From assembly GCF_022761115.1 (NCBI RefSeq), contig NZ_JAKWJS010000002.1:310001-374000 (forward strand): a stretch of DNA of 64,000 nt. Direction: 5' to 3'. The notes beneath the pieces were generated by a model. That model was not told the DNA's origin. It searched no databases and saw only the letters and a list, made by a program, of their open reading frames with translations. Positions 1-9,301 of this stretch are shown here, one piece after another (the stretch's first letter is position 1; each line of letters opens with the position of its first letter). The DNA comes from Dyella sp. RRB7 (GTDB lineage Bacteria > Pseudomonadota > Gammaproteobacteria > Xanthomonadales > Rhodanobacteraceae). A program made the translations under genes and the position numbers.

Positions 1-544
1 CCGCCATGCCGACAAATTCATCGTGACTGCCCAGCGGCACCTGGCACAGCAATACGTTCGCACCAAGCCGCTCGCGGATGCCTTGCACGCAATGCGCAAA
101 GTTGGCGCCGATGCGGTCCATCTTGTTGATGTAGCAAAGCCGCGGCACGTTGTACTGGTCGGCCAGGCGCCAGTTGGTTTCGGTTTGCGGCTCCACCCCG
201 GCCACGCCGTCGAACACCACCACGGCGCCGTCGAGCACGCGCAGGCTGCGGTTCACCTCGATGGTGAAGTCGACGTGCCCGGGCGTATCGATCAGGTTGA
301 TGCGATAGCCCTTCCACTCGGTGGACACCGCCGCGGACTGGATGGTGATGCCGCGCTTGCGTTCCTGTTCGAGGTAGTCGGTGGTGGTCGAGCCCTTGCC
401 TTCCTTGGTGTCGTGCACGTCGACGATCTGGTGCTTCTTGCCGGTGTAATAGAGCACCCGTTCGGTCGTAGTGGTCTTGCCCGCATCGATGTGCGCAATG
501 ATCCCGATGTTGCGGTACAGCTGCAGTGACTTCTGACGTGCCAT
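1..544 (-). CDS. Elongation factor G-like translational GTPase, N-terminal part (gene runs off the left edge)
   Basis: The first 181 codons are present; the rest lies left of the window. The protein begins [14 protein letters not shown] and carries the translational GTPase signatures in order: P-loop [11 protein letters not shown] (about residues 17-27), the G2 region [10 protein letters not shown]3 DTPGHVDF and G4 NKMD. EF-G uses GTP hydrolysis to move tRNA and mRNA through the ribosome and, with RRF, to recycle ribosomes. The start is the ATG at 542-544. The gene is divergent from a TonB receptor and has no ribosomal protein or tuf gene on the visible side. The switch I region ([20 protein letters not shown]) is longer than the DGAATMDWMEQE form I recall for the str-operon EF-G. 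Both points suggest a second EF-G, but I cannot see the C-terminal domains or the rest of the genome. Confidence 0.85.
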   Translation of the reverse strand, partial: MARQKSLQLYRNIGIIAHIDAGKTTTTERVLYYTGKKHQIVDVHDTKEGKGSTTTDYLEQERKRGITIQSAAVSTEWKGYRINLIDTPGHVDFTIEVNRSLRVLDGAVVVFDGVAGVEPQTETNWRLADQYNVPRLCYINKMDRIGANFAHCVQGIRERLGANVLLCQVPLGSHDEFVGMA

Positions 545-896
545 GTGGTCCTGTCCCAGTGATGCGCTTCCGTAGCAGGCGAACATGCGGGATCGATAGC
601 GACCTGCCGCGCACTGCCCGATGACTCGGCTCATAGAGTCGTCCGCCCGGTTGTCAAGGCTATGTGAAATGCCGTGTTTTCCGGCACTTGGCTGCCTTGA
701 CGGGAGCGGTGACCACGCAGCCACCGCAGTCCCGGCGCGGGCCGGCCGGAGCAAGGCTCATGACGCACGGTTATGAGCCTAAAACCAATCCTCATTGGAC
801 AAATTTGGACGTCCATACATCCGTTGACTCCATGACTTGCCCACGGTTAGCCTGAATTTGCTGCACTGCGACACTTCTCTGGGGAACACACAAAAC
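545..896. other. Intergenic region between divergent EF-G-like and TonB receptor genes
   Basis: This 352-base stretch has no open frame that looks coding. Its right third is AT-richer. It holds a 10-bp palindrome, TGGACGTCCA, at 806-815 and a plausible plus-strand -35 element TTGACT at 824-829. I see no transposon end or RNA gene. It should contain the promoters of both flanking genes. Confidence 0.5.
824..853 (+). promoter_or_regulatory. Candidate sigma-70 promoter for the TonB-dependent receptor
   Basis: TTGACT (824-829) matches the -35 consensus at five of six positions. A weak -10, TAGCCT (848-853), follows after an 18-base spacer. The 10-bp palindrome at 806-815 lies just upstream and could bind a regulator. 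The -10 is poor, so this is a suggestion only. Confidence 0.3.
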
Positions 897-3335
897 ATGC
901 TTAAGAACCACCTCGGCTTCAAAGCCGCGCCGACCTTGCTTGCCCTTGCTGTCCTGGCCGTTTTTACCGATGCCTCCGCTCAAGACGCGCCCCCTGCCGC
1001 GACGGACAATGCCAAGAAACTCGATGCGGTGATCGTGACCGGCACCCGCGCCGACAACCGCACCGAAAGCAGCTCGCTGACGCCCATCGACGTGGTCTCG
1101 GCGCAGACGCTGCAGCAGACCGGTACCACCGAGCTGTCCACCGCGCTCGCCCGCATCATTCCCTCGCTCACCTTCGCGCGTCCCTCCGCCTCGGACACCG
1201 CCGACTCGCAACGCCCCGCGCAATTGCGCGGCCTGTCGCCGGACCAGGTGCTGGTGCTGGTGGACGGCAAGCGCTGGCATCCGGGCGCGATCCTGCTGAC
1301 CAATGGGGTGCTCGGCCGCGGCTCGCAGGCGGTGGATCTCAACACCATCCCGATCGGCGCCATCGATCACATCGAGGTGCTGCGCGACGGCGCCTCGGCG
1401 CAATACGGTTCGGACGCCATCGCCGGCGTGATCAATATCGTGCTGAAGAAAGGCGCCGCGGGCGGCGAAGTCGACGTGACCGGCGGCCAGTACTCCGCCG
1501 GCGACGGCCGCCAGTGGCTGGGCTCGGCCAACTTCGGCATTCCGCTCAGCGACGACAGGGGCTGGATTCGCTTCACCCTGCAGGACGGCAACCAGGACTA
1601 CACCAACCGGGCCGAACCCAATACCACGCGCCCGTGGGAAGGCGTCACCCAGCGCTTCGGCGACCCGGCGGTGAAAGACCACAACCTGTTCGTCAACGCG
1701 CAGTTCGACATCACGCCGAACGTGCAGCTGTATGCGTTCGGCCACTACGGCAACCGCGACACCACCTCGCCCGCGTTCTTCCGCAACCTGGCCAACAGCA
1801 ACTCGGTGCCGTCGATCTATCCCAACGGCTATCTGCCGCTGGAGCACGCCGACTCCACCGACCAGTCGCTGGTGATCGGCCTGCGCGGCAAGACCGATGG
1901 CGGCTGGCGCTGGGATGTGAGCGGCAACTACGGCGGCAATCGCGTCTCCTACGCCACCGAGGACAGCGTCAATCGCGCGTTCCTGCACGACTTCGGCTAC
2001 AGCCCCACCGAGTTCCACGACGGCATCCTTGGCGCGGCGCAGCAGTCGTTCGACGTGGACATCGCCAAGGAGCTGAGCACCAGCTGGCTACCGAACCCGG
2101 TGACGCTGGCGTTCGGCGCGGAATACCTGCGCCAGACCTACAGCATTACGGCCGGCGACCCCAGCTCGTGGTACACCGGCACCTCCGGCGTGGCCGGTGG
2201 CGCCCAGGGCTTCGGCGGCTTCCAGCCGACCGACGCCGGCTCGTACAGCCGCCACGACGTGGCCGAATACGTGAGCCTGGAAACCAACCTCACCGACCGC
2301 TTCGCCACCTCGCTGGCGCTGCGCCACGAGGACTACAGCGACTTCGGCAACACCACCTCGGGTTCGCTGGCGGGTCGCTTCGACTTCACCGACCGCTTCG
2401 CCCTGCGCGGCAGCGCGTCCACCGGCTTCCGCGCGCCGTCGCTGGCCCAGCAGCATTATTCGTATACCTCGTCGCTGTACTACGGCGCGGGCAATTCGCT
2501 GGGCCTGCCGGCCGGCATCTACAACACTGGCCTGGTGCCAGTGAACAGCCAGGTCGGCCAGCTGCTGGGCGCACAGCCGCTGCAGCCGGAGAAGTCGCAC
2601 AACTACACGCTGGGCGCGGTATGGAACCCGCTCGACGCGCTGAACCTCAGCGTGGACGTGTACCAGATCACCATCGACAACCGCATCACGCTGTCGAGCA
2701 ACCTGGCCACCAGTTCGCCGGCGGTGCAGGCCTACCTTGCCGCCAACGGTGTCACCAACACCAACTACAGCGGCATCGACTACTTCACCAACGCGGTGGA
2801 CACTCGCACGCAAGGCATCGACCTGGTCGCCAGCTACCTGTCCAGCTTCGGCAACGACGGCACGCTGCAGAGCACGCTGAGCTACAACTACAACAAGAAC
2901 AAGGTCATCGACATCAAGCCCAACCCGGCGATCCTCGATGAGCTGGGCGTCAACCTCAAGCGCATCGACCGCCGCGACCAGTACGGCCTGCTGGCCGACA
3001 CCACGCCGCGCAGCAAGTTGATCCTCAACGAGCTGTACAACCTGGACCACTGGAGCTTCAACGGCACGCTGACCCGCTACGGCAGCTTCGTGTCCTACAA
3101 CTCCACCACGGCGACGCTGGACCAGACTTTCGGCGCCAAGTGGATCCTCGACCTGGCGGTGAGCTACCACCTCGACCGCTGGACCTTCACCGTGGGTGGC
3201 GACAACGTGCTCAATACCTACCCGGACAAGGTCATCGCCGCCAACAGCAACAGCGGCACGCTGCCCTATTCGGTGTTCTCGCCGTTCGGCTTCAACGGCG
3301 CCTATGTGTACGGCAAGGTGGCCTATCGCTGGTAA
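897..3335 (+). CDS. TonB-dependent outer-membrane receptor
   Basis: The 812-residue protein should be a TonB-dependent active importer of the outer membrane. From ATG 897 it starts MLKNHLGFKAAPTLL, a positively charged start followed by a hydrophobic stretch and a signal peptidase I site near ASAQ; an earlier in-frame ATG at 837 would bury this signal, so 897 is preferred. A TonB-box-like segment LDAVIVTGTRA (about 40-50) precedes the plug domain, which shows LVLVDGKRW, IDHIEVLRDGASAQYGSDA and AGVINIVLKK. The rest is a 22-strand-type barrel, and the last residue is an aromatic W after KVAYRW, as is usual for outer-membrane barrels. The substrate cannot be read from the sequence. No sigma/anti-sigma pair or substrate enzyme lies next to it. 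Confidence 0.9.
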   Translation: MLKNHLGFKAAPTLLALAVLAVFTDASAQDAPPAATDNAKKLDAVIVTGTRADNRTESSSLTPIDVVSAQTLQQTGTTELSTALARIIPSLTFARPSASDTADSQRPAQLRGLSPDQVLVLVDGKRWHPGAILLTNGVLGRGSQAVDLNTIPIGAIDHIEVLRDGASAQYGSDAIAGVINIVLKKGAAGGEVDVTGGQYSAGDGRQWLGSANFGIPLSDDRGWIRFTLQDGNQDYTNRAEPNTTRPWEGVTQRFGDPAVKDHNLFVNAQFDITPNVQLYAFGHYGNRDTTSPAFFRNLANSNSVPSIYPNGYLPLEHADSTDQSLVIGLRGKTDGGWRWDVSGNYGGNRVSYATEDSVNRAFLHDFGYSPTEFHDGILGAAQQSFDVDIAKELSTSWLPNPVTLAFGAEYLRQTYSITAGDPSSWYTGTSGVAGGAQGFGGFQPTDAGSYSRHDVAEYVSLETNLTDRFATSLALRHEDYSDFGNTTSGSLAGRFDFTDRFALRGSASTGFRAPSLAQQHYSYTSSLYYGAGNSLGLPAGIYNTGLVPVNSQVGQLLGAQPLQPEKSHNYTLGAVWNPLDALNLSVDVYQITIDNRITLSSNLATSSPAVQAYLAANGVTNTNYSGIDYFTNAVDTRTQGIDLVASYLSSFGNDGTLQSTLSYNYNKNKVIDIKPNPAILDELGVNLKRIDRRDQYGLLADTTPRSKLILNELYNLDHWSFNGTLTRYGSFVSYNSTTATLDQTFGAKWILDLAVSYHLDRWTFTVGGDNVLNTYPDKVIAANSNSGTLPYSVFSPFGFNGAYVYGKVAYRW

Positions 3336-3349
3336 CCCACCCGGGGCGC

Positions 3350-3379
3350 GCGGCGCCTACCCGTTTGGGTAAGCGCCGC
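3350..3379 (+). terminator. Hairpin downstream of the TonB receptor
   Basis: Two 13-base arms (3350-3362 and 3367-3379) pair with one mismatch around a GTTT loop, 15 bases after the receptor stop codon. There is no T-run after it, so it may be a weak terminator or an mRNA-stabilising stem. Confidence 0.5.
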
Positions 3380-3456
3380 ATGCCTTGCCCTTCACCGCGA
3401 CAGAACGAGCCCTGTGCGATAGCTAAGGGACTCTATCTGTCGCCGGAGAAGCATCC

Positions 3457-3840
3457 ATGCCCGCTGAGCAAGCCCCCTTGAGCCCGCAGTTCATCGAACA
3501 ACAGCGCAAGCGGCTGGAAGCCTTGCGGCGCCAAGTGTTGGGCGGCGAGCTGGCCAGCAACGCCCGCCAGCGCTCTTTTACCGAGCAGCACGGCGACGAG
3601 GCGGAAGAATTCGAAGACAAGGCGCAGGATGCGGCCCTGGAGGAAGTGCGCCAGGCCCAGCACGATGTGGACAGCGGGCGCCTGGGCAATATCGAACGCG
3701 CACTGCAGAAAATCGAGGAAGGCACCTACGGCCTCTCCGACGCAAGCGACGAGCCCATTCCCAAGGCTCGCCTGGAAGCCACGCCCGAGGCCATCCTCAC
3801 CATCGAGGAAGAAGCGGCCATCGAGAAGGCTCGCCCTTGA
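3457..3840 (+). CDS. TraR/DksA-family protein without zinc-finger cysteines
   Basis: The 127-residue protein has the DksA/TraR layout: an N-terminal helical region (about 10-85, acidic at 47-58) and the C-terminal signature GTYGLSDASDEPIP followed by RLEATPEAILTIEEE. In standard members this part is a four-cysteine zinc finger. Here the four positions are S94, S97, T115 and E118, so no metal site is possible. Family members enter the secondary channel of RNA polymerase or act in stress responses; whether this one binds polymerase is unknown. It sits between the TonB receptor and msrB, each gene separated by more than 100 bases, so it is probably transcribed alone. The start ATG 3457 follows GGAGAAG with suitable spacing. 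Confidence 0.8.
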   Translation: MPAEQAPLSPQFIEQQRKRLEALRRQVLGGELASNARQRSFTEQHGDEAEEFEDKAQDAALEEVRQAQHDVDSGRLGNIERALQKIEEGTYGLSDASDEPIPKARLEATPEAILTIEEEAAIEKARP

Positions 3841-3993
3841 ATCGGCCCAAGCCGCCACGACCTTAAGGGTCCGTGATGCCGGCAGCCATGCGGTGGGTTC
3901 CGTACCGCGACAAGGGGCACGCGCGGGCCAGGCCCGCGACCGCCATGCTCGACCGGCCAGCGCATCTTCCGTGATTGTCGATGAGGAAAGCTC

Positions 3994-4482
3994 GTGAGCA
4001 CTTCTGCCCCGTTCGATCTTTCGCCACCCTCGCCGTTGCAGTTCGACCAGTTGAGCTCGGCGCTTACGCCGGACGAGCGTGCGGTGCTGCTTGAGCACGG
4101 CACCGAGTCGCCGTTCTGCGGCGTGCTGCTGACCGAAAAGCGTGCCGGCGTGTATGCCTGCCGGCTGTGCGGGCTGCCGCTGTTCCTGGCCGGCAGCAAG
4201 TTCGACAGCCGCACCGGCTGGCCCAGCTTCACCGAGCCATTCGACGAGCGTCATCTCACCTATGTGCGCGATACCAGCTACGGCATGGTGCGCACCGAGA
4301 TCCGCTGCGCACGCTGCGGCAGCCACCAGGGCCATGTCTTCGACGACGGCCCGCCGCCGACGCACCAGCGCTACTGCATCAACTCGGTCTCGCTCGAGTT
4401 CGTCGCCGCCACCGATCCGCTGCCGGACAAGCTGGGCCGCGGCGCCCCCGAAGGCGCCGCATGGACGTTGCCTACGACCTGA
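3994..4482 (+). CDS. msrB: Peptide-methionine (R)-S-oxide reductase MsrB
   Basis: MsrB reduces the R form of methionine sulfoxide in proteins, repairing oxidative damage in the cytoplasm. The 162-residue protein has the two zinc CxxC pairs (CRLC at 56-59, CARC at 105-108), the family block FDSRTGWPSF and the catalytic cysteine in RYCINSVSLEF (C128). The N-terminal 20 residues are variable and proline-rich. The start codon is taken as GTG 3994, after GAGGAAAG. The downstream thiolase begins 37 bases later, so the two may share a transcript, though they have no obvious functional link. Length and motifs fit the family well. Confidence 0.93.
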   Translation: MSTSAPFDLSPPSPLQFDQLSSALTPDERAVLLEHGTESPFCGVLLTEKRAGVYACRLCGLPLFLAGSKFDSRTGWPSFTEPFDERHLTYVRDTSYGMVRTEIRCARCGSHQGHVFDDGPPPTHQRYCINSVSLEFVAATDPLPDKLGRGAPEGAAWTLPTT

Positions 4483-4518
4483 GTAAAACCGCCCCACCCA
4501 CCTTCCCGGGAACCTGCC

Positions 4519-5811
4519 ATGAGTCTTCATTCGCGCTATCGACATCCGGTGTGGCTTGCGGCCGGCGTACGTACGCCGTTCTCCAAGGTGGACGGCGCAC
4601 TGGCTTCGCACGACGCCATTGCGCTGTCGGTACCGGTGGTGCGGCATATGCTCGACAGCCTGCCCAACGGCAAGACGCCCGACTTCGCGGTGTGGGGCAC
4701 CGTGGTACCCAACCTGACCTGGAGCAATCTTGCCCGCGAGGTGCTGATGGATGCCGGCGCGCCGGCCACCATCCCCGCGTTCTCCACCGTCATGGCGTGC
4801 TCGACCAGCATGATCGGCATGATCGAAGCGGCCGGCATGCTCGACGATGAGAGCTCGCAGCTCGCCCTGGTCGGCGGTGTGGACAGCCTCAGCCGCATCC
4901 AGCTGGGCCTCAATCAGCGGCTGTCCGACTGGATCCGTCGCTTCCAGAAGGCGCGCTCGGTCGGCGAAAAAGTGTCGCATGCGCTCAGCCTGAAACTCGG
5001 CGACATCAGCCTGTACATCCCCGGCATCGTCAATCGCACCACCGGGCTGAGCATGGGCGAGCACACCGAGATCACGGCCAAGGAATGGCACCTGCGGCGC
5101 GAGGATCAGGACCTGCTCGCCTACGACAGCCATCGCCATGCGGTGGAGGCCTGGAACAGGGGCTTCTTCGATGACCTGGTGATTCCGGTCGGCGACTTCC
5201 GCCGCGACAGCATCCCGCGCGCGGATACGTCGCTGGAAAAACTGGCCAAGCTGCCACCCAGCTTCGACCGCACCAGCGGCCAGGGCACCTTGACCGCCGG
5301 CAACTCATCGCCCTTGACCGATGGCGCCGCCAGCCTATGGGTGGCCACCCAGCGCGGCCTGGAACGCCTGCCCGACCATGTGCCCCGGGTGAAATTGGTG
5401 GACTGGGAAATTGCCGCGGTGGACTTCCGCACCGAAGGCCTGTTGATGGCCCCGGCCTATGCGATTCCCCGCCTGCTCGCCCGTCACGGCCTGAGCTACC
5501 AGGATATCGGCCTGTGGGAAATCCACGAGGCATTCGCTGCGCAGGTGCTGTTCCATATCGCGGCCTTGCAGAGCCGCGATTTCCTCACCCACAAGGCCGG
5601 CGTGGATCGCGACCTGGGCACGTTCCCGCGTGACCGGATGAACCCCAACGGCGGCAGCCTGGCCCTCGGCCATCCGTTCGGCGCCACCGGCGCGCGCATT
5701 CTCAGCCAGACGGTAAAGGAACTGGCTGCCCGTCCGCCCGGTACGCGCGCCATCGTCAGCATCTGCGCCGATGGGGGACAGGGTACGGTGGCGCTGCTGG
5801 AAGCGGGCTGA
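4519..5811 (+). CDS. Acetyl-CoA acyltransferase (thiolase, FadI-like)
   Basis: This 430-residue thiolase should cleave 3-ketoacyl-CoA with CoA in the last step of beta-oxidation, or run the reverse condensation. The nucleophilic cysteine is in STVMACSTSM (about residue 94), the conserved histidine in WEIHEAFAAQ, the glycine-rich loop in GHPFGATGAR and the second cysteine in SICADGGQGT. Length and motif spacing resemble E. coli FadI (436 residues) rather than FadA. The start ATG 4519 follows a GGGAA ribosome site. No FadJ partner is adjacent. The next intact gene starts 320 bases downstream, after the remains of an amidohydrolase. A second thiolase with a multifunctional partner lies at 26.3 kb, so this one may have a different chain-length or biosynthetic role. 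Confidence 0.88.
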   Translation: MSLHSRYRHPVWLAAGVRTPFSKVDGALASHDAIALSVPVVRHMLDSLPNGKTPDFAVWGTVVPNLTWSNLAREVLMDAGAPATIPAFSTVMACSTSMIGMIEAAGMLDDESSQLALVGGVDSLSRIQLGLNQRLSDWIRRFQKARSVGEKVSHALSLKLGDISLYIPGIVNRTTGLSMGEHTEITAKEWHLRREDQDLLAYDSHRHAVEAWNRGFFDDLVIPVGDFRRDSIPRADTSLEKLAKLPPSFDRTSGQGTLTAGNSSPLTDGAASLWVATQRGLERLPDHVPRVKLVDWEIAAVDFRTEGLLMAPAYAIPRLLARHGLSYQDIGLWEIHEAFAAQVLFHIAALQSRDFLTHKAGVDRDLGTFPRDRMNPNGGSLALGHPFGATGARILSQTVKELAARPPGTRAIVSICADGGQGTVALLEAG

Positions 5812-5817
5812 TGCCAG

Positions 5818-5976
5818 GCGCGCACTTCTACAAGCCATCAGCCGTGCGCTCGACGTCTTCACCTCGAACGCATCGCACCGCTGGGTGGCGGCATCGCCGT
5901 GCAACACCGCATGGAGTATTTCGTTGAACGCTATGGGGCCGGCACCGACGGCACCGGCCTGACTGGTCACCGCTGA
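5818..5976 (+). pseudogene. Remnant of a YtcJ-type amidohydrolase gene
   Basis: The gap between the thiolase and the HAD gene is not random. In one frame (5857-5955) it reads LERIAPLGGGIAVQHRMEYF, then VERYGA. That resembles a segment of YtcJ-like amidohydrolases in which a sequence of the form IQHRMAFQGEYFVERYGA follows HxxEH, apparently with about four residues deleted between M and EYF. The upstream part reads ALLQAISRALDVF in a different frame (about 5818-5856), as expected after a frameshift. A stop codon follows at 5974-5976. No start, metal-binding motif or ribosome site survives. I recognise the family from memory, so a homology search is needed to confirm it. Confidence 0.45.
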
Positions 5977-6131
5977 ATTTCGCCGGCCGCGGCTGGACGC
6001 ATGCGGGGGCGTCCGTGCCCAGCTGATCCTGTAGAGCGCGCGGCTTCGCACGCCTTAACGCCTTTTCTGGGAAAATGCCCCGTCCAGGCGGCCGGATCGT
6101 CGTGCCGCCCCCATGCATGCAGGTAAGGCAC

Positions 6132-6848
6132 GTGATTGAGCTGGTGGGTTTTGATGGCGACGACACGCTGTGGCACAGCGAGGGTTATTACCAGTCGGCG
6201 CATGGCGAATTCGAGCGGATCGTCGGCAACTATATCGACCTCGCCAATGTCCGCCTGCATGACCGCCTGCTGGAAACCGAGCGACGCAACATCCGCTTGT
6301 TTGGCTATGGCGCCAAGGGCATGACCCTGTCGATGCTGGAGTCGGCCATCGAGATGACCGAATCGCGCATCAGCGCCACCGACCTGCATCGCATCATCGA
6401 GATCGGCAAGCAGGTGCTGGCCCACCCGGTGGAGCTGCTGCCCGGCATCCGCGCCGCGGTGGAGGCTGTGGCGGCACGACAGCGCGTGGTGCTGATCACC
6501 AAGGGCGACCTGTTCCACCAGGAGCAGAAGGTAGCAAGCAGCGGCCTGGCCGACCTGTTCCATCGCATCGAAATCGTCTCGGAAAAAGACGATCGCGCCT
6601 ATCGCCGCGTGCTCGGCGAATGCGAAGTGAGCCCGCAGCACTTCGCCATGGTGGGCAATTCGCTGCGTTCGGATATCGCCCCGGTGGTGCAGCTGGGAGG
6701 TTGGGGCGTGTACATGCCGTACCACGTGACCTGGGCGCACGAAAAGGATACGGATTTCGTCGACAGCGCCTCGCGCGTGGTGCAAGTGGAAGAACCGCGC
6801 GGCATCGCCCGCGCCGTCGAGGAGCTGCAGGCCCGTGCTGCCGCCTGA
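6132..6848 (+). CDS. HAD-superfamily hydrolase
   Basis: A cytoplasmic haloacid-dehalogenase-type phosphatase of about 238 residues. Motif I is FDGDDTLWHSE at the extreme N-terminus, motif II LITKGD, motif III the lysine in SEKDDRAY, and motif IV MVGNSLRSDI. A helical cap lies between motifs I and II (about 15-110). The substrate is not evident. The start is uncertain: GTG 6132 has an AGGTAAGG upstream and leaves a typical short lead before motif I. ATG 6117 and ATG 6075 are in frame and would add 5 or 19 residues. The 3' end overlaps the sirtuin gene by 14 bases, so the two are almost certainly translated from one message. Confidence 0.85.
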   Translation: MIELVGFDGDDTLWHSEGYYQSAHGEFERIVGNYIDLANVRLHDRLLETERRNIRLFGYGAKGMTLSMLESAIEMTESRISATDLHRIIEIGKQVLAHPVELLPGIRAAVEAVAARQRVVLITKGDLFHQEQKVASSGLADLFHRIEIVSEKDDRAYRRVLGECEVSPQHFAMVGNSLRSDIAPVVQLGGWGVYMPYHVTWAHEKDTDFVDSASRVVQVEEPRGIARAVEELQARAAA

Positions 6849-7710
6849 ATCCGTCACCGCCGTCGACGCCGCGCCGCTGCCGCCTCGGCTGGCAAGCCTT
6901 GAGCATGATCGGACGCGGCTTCGCGATTTCATCGAAGCGCATCCGCGTTTGTTCGTGCTCACCGGCGCAGGCTGCAGCACCGATTCCGGCATCCCCGACT
7001 ATCGGGATGCCGAAGGTGGCTGGAAGCGCCCCCAGCCGGTGACCTATCAGGCCTTCATGGGCGAGCGCGGCACGCGCCAGCGCTACTGGGCACGCAGCCT
7101 GGTGGGCTGGCGTCGCTTCGGCAGGGCCAGGCCCAATGCCACCCATCTCGCACTGGCTCGCCTGGAACGGCAGGGGCGCGTGGCCACCCTGCTCACCCAG
7201 AACGTCGACGGCCTGCACCAGGCGGCCGGCCAGCAGGCGGTCATCGACCTGCACGGCCGGCTGGACGAAGTGCGCTGCATGAGCTGCGCGCAGCGCATGC
7301 CACGCGAAACCTTCCAGCGCCTGCTGGAGCAACGCAACCCCGCCTGGGCCACGCTGGATGCGCATGACGCACCCGATGGCGACGCCGATCTGGAAGGGCA
7401 GGATTTTTCCCGCTTCGACATTCCGCCCTGCCCGCACTGCGGCGGCATCATCAAGCCCGACGTGGTGTTTTTCGGCGAGAGCGTACCCCGCGAACGGGTT
7501 GACGCTGCCGTCACATCGCTGAATGAGTCGGACGCCGTACTCGTGGTGGGCTCGTCGCTGATGGTCTTCTCGGGCTATCGCTTCGTGGCCGCCGCGGCGC
7601 GCGAAGGCAAGCCGATAGCGGCAGTCAACCTGGGCCGCACGCGGGCCGACCCCCTGCTCAGCCTGAAGATCGAACAGCCCTGCGCCGAGGCACTTGCCTT
7701 TATCGCCTGA
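6835..7710 (+). CDS. NAD-dependent protein deacylase, Sir2 family
   Basis: Sirtuins remove acyl groups from lysines using NAD+, giving O-acyl-ADP-ribose and nicotinamide. The 291-residue protein has the NAD motif GAGCSTDSGIPDYR (about 44-57), TQNVDGLH, the catalytic histidine in VIDLHGRL, two zinc CxxC pairs (CMSC and CPHC), GGIIKPDVVFFGE and GSSLMVFSGY. The GAGCSTDSGIPDYR and PDVVFFGESVP forms resemble class II (SIRT4-like) sirtuins more than the E. coli CobB type; this assignment is from memory. Translation starts at GTG 6835 inside the HAD gene, so the two are coupled. A catalytic link between them is not obvious. Confidence 0.9.
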   Translation: MLPPESVTAVDAAPLPPRLASLEHDRTRLRDFIEAHPRLFVLTGAGCSTDSGIPDYRDAEGGWKRPQPVTYQAFMGERGTRQRYWARSLVGWRRFGRARPNATHLALARLERQGRVATLLTQNVDGLHQAAGQQAVIDLHGRLDEVRCMSCAQRMPRETFQRLLEQRNPAWATLDAHDAPDGDADLEGQDFSRFDIPPCPHCGGIIKPDVVFFGESVPRERVDAAVTSLNESDAVLVVGSSLMVFSGYRFVAAAAREGKPIAAVNLGRTRADPLLSLKIEQPCAEALAFIA

Positions 7711-7786
7711 GCCCCCGTGGCGAGCCGCTCGCGCATTGTCATAAATTGATGCAGAGTAGGTATCCCGGTCATCTGGGTGTCACTTC

Positions 7787-9234
<1,448 letters not shown>

Positions 9235-9257
9235 TTACCGATTAATCAACGCCATAA

Positions 9258-9279
9258 CCGGCTTTCCCGGGAAAGCCGG
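9258..9279 (-). terminator. 22-base perfect palindrome downstream of guaA
   Basis: The palindrome (arms CCGGCTTTCCC and its complement) lies 23 bases after the guaA stop and before tadA. It can form a strong stem but has no adjacent T-run in the guaA direction. It is a likely transcription end or processing site. Confidence 0.45.
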
Positions 9280-9301
9280 CGCAGACGCCAGTTAGCCGGG
9301 A

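Noticed and set aside
18-614. Open frame of 198 codons on the minus strand at the left edge
   Set aside because: It is a frame-shifted reading of the EF-G-like gene; the true frame has the P-loop, DTPGH and NKMD motifs.
6075-6131. Longer N-terminus of the HAD protein from ATG 6075 or 6117
   Set aside because: Motif I of the family usually lies within the first ten residues; the extra residues look like untranslated leader. It cannot be excluded.
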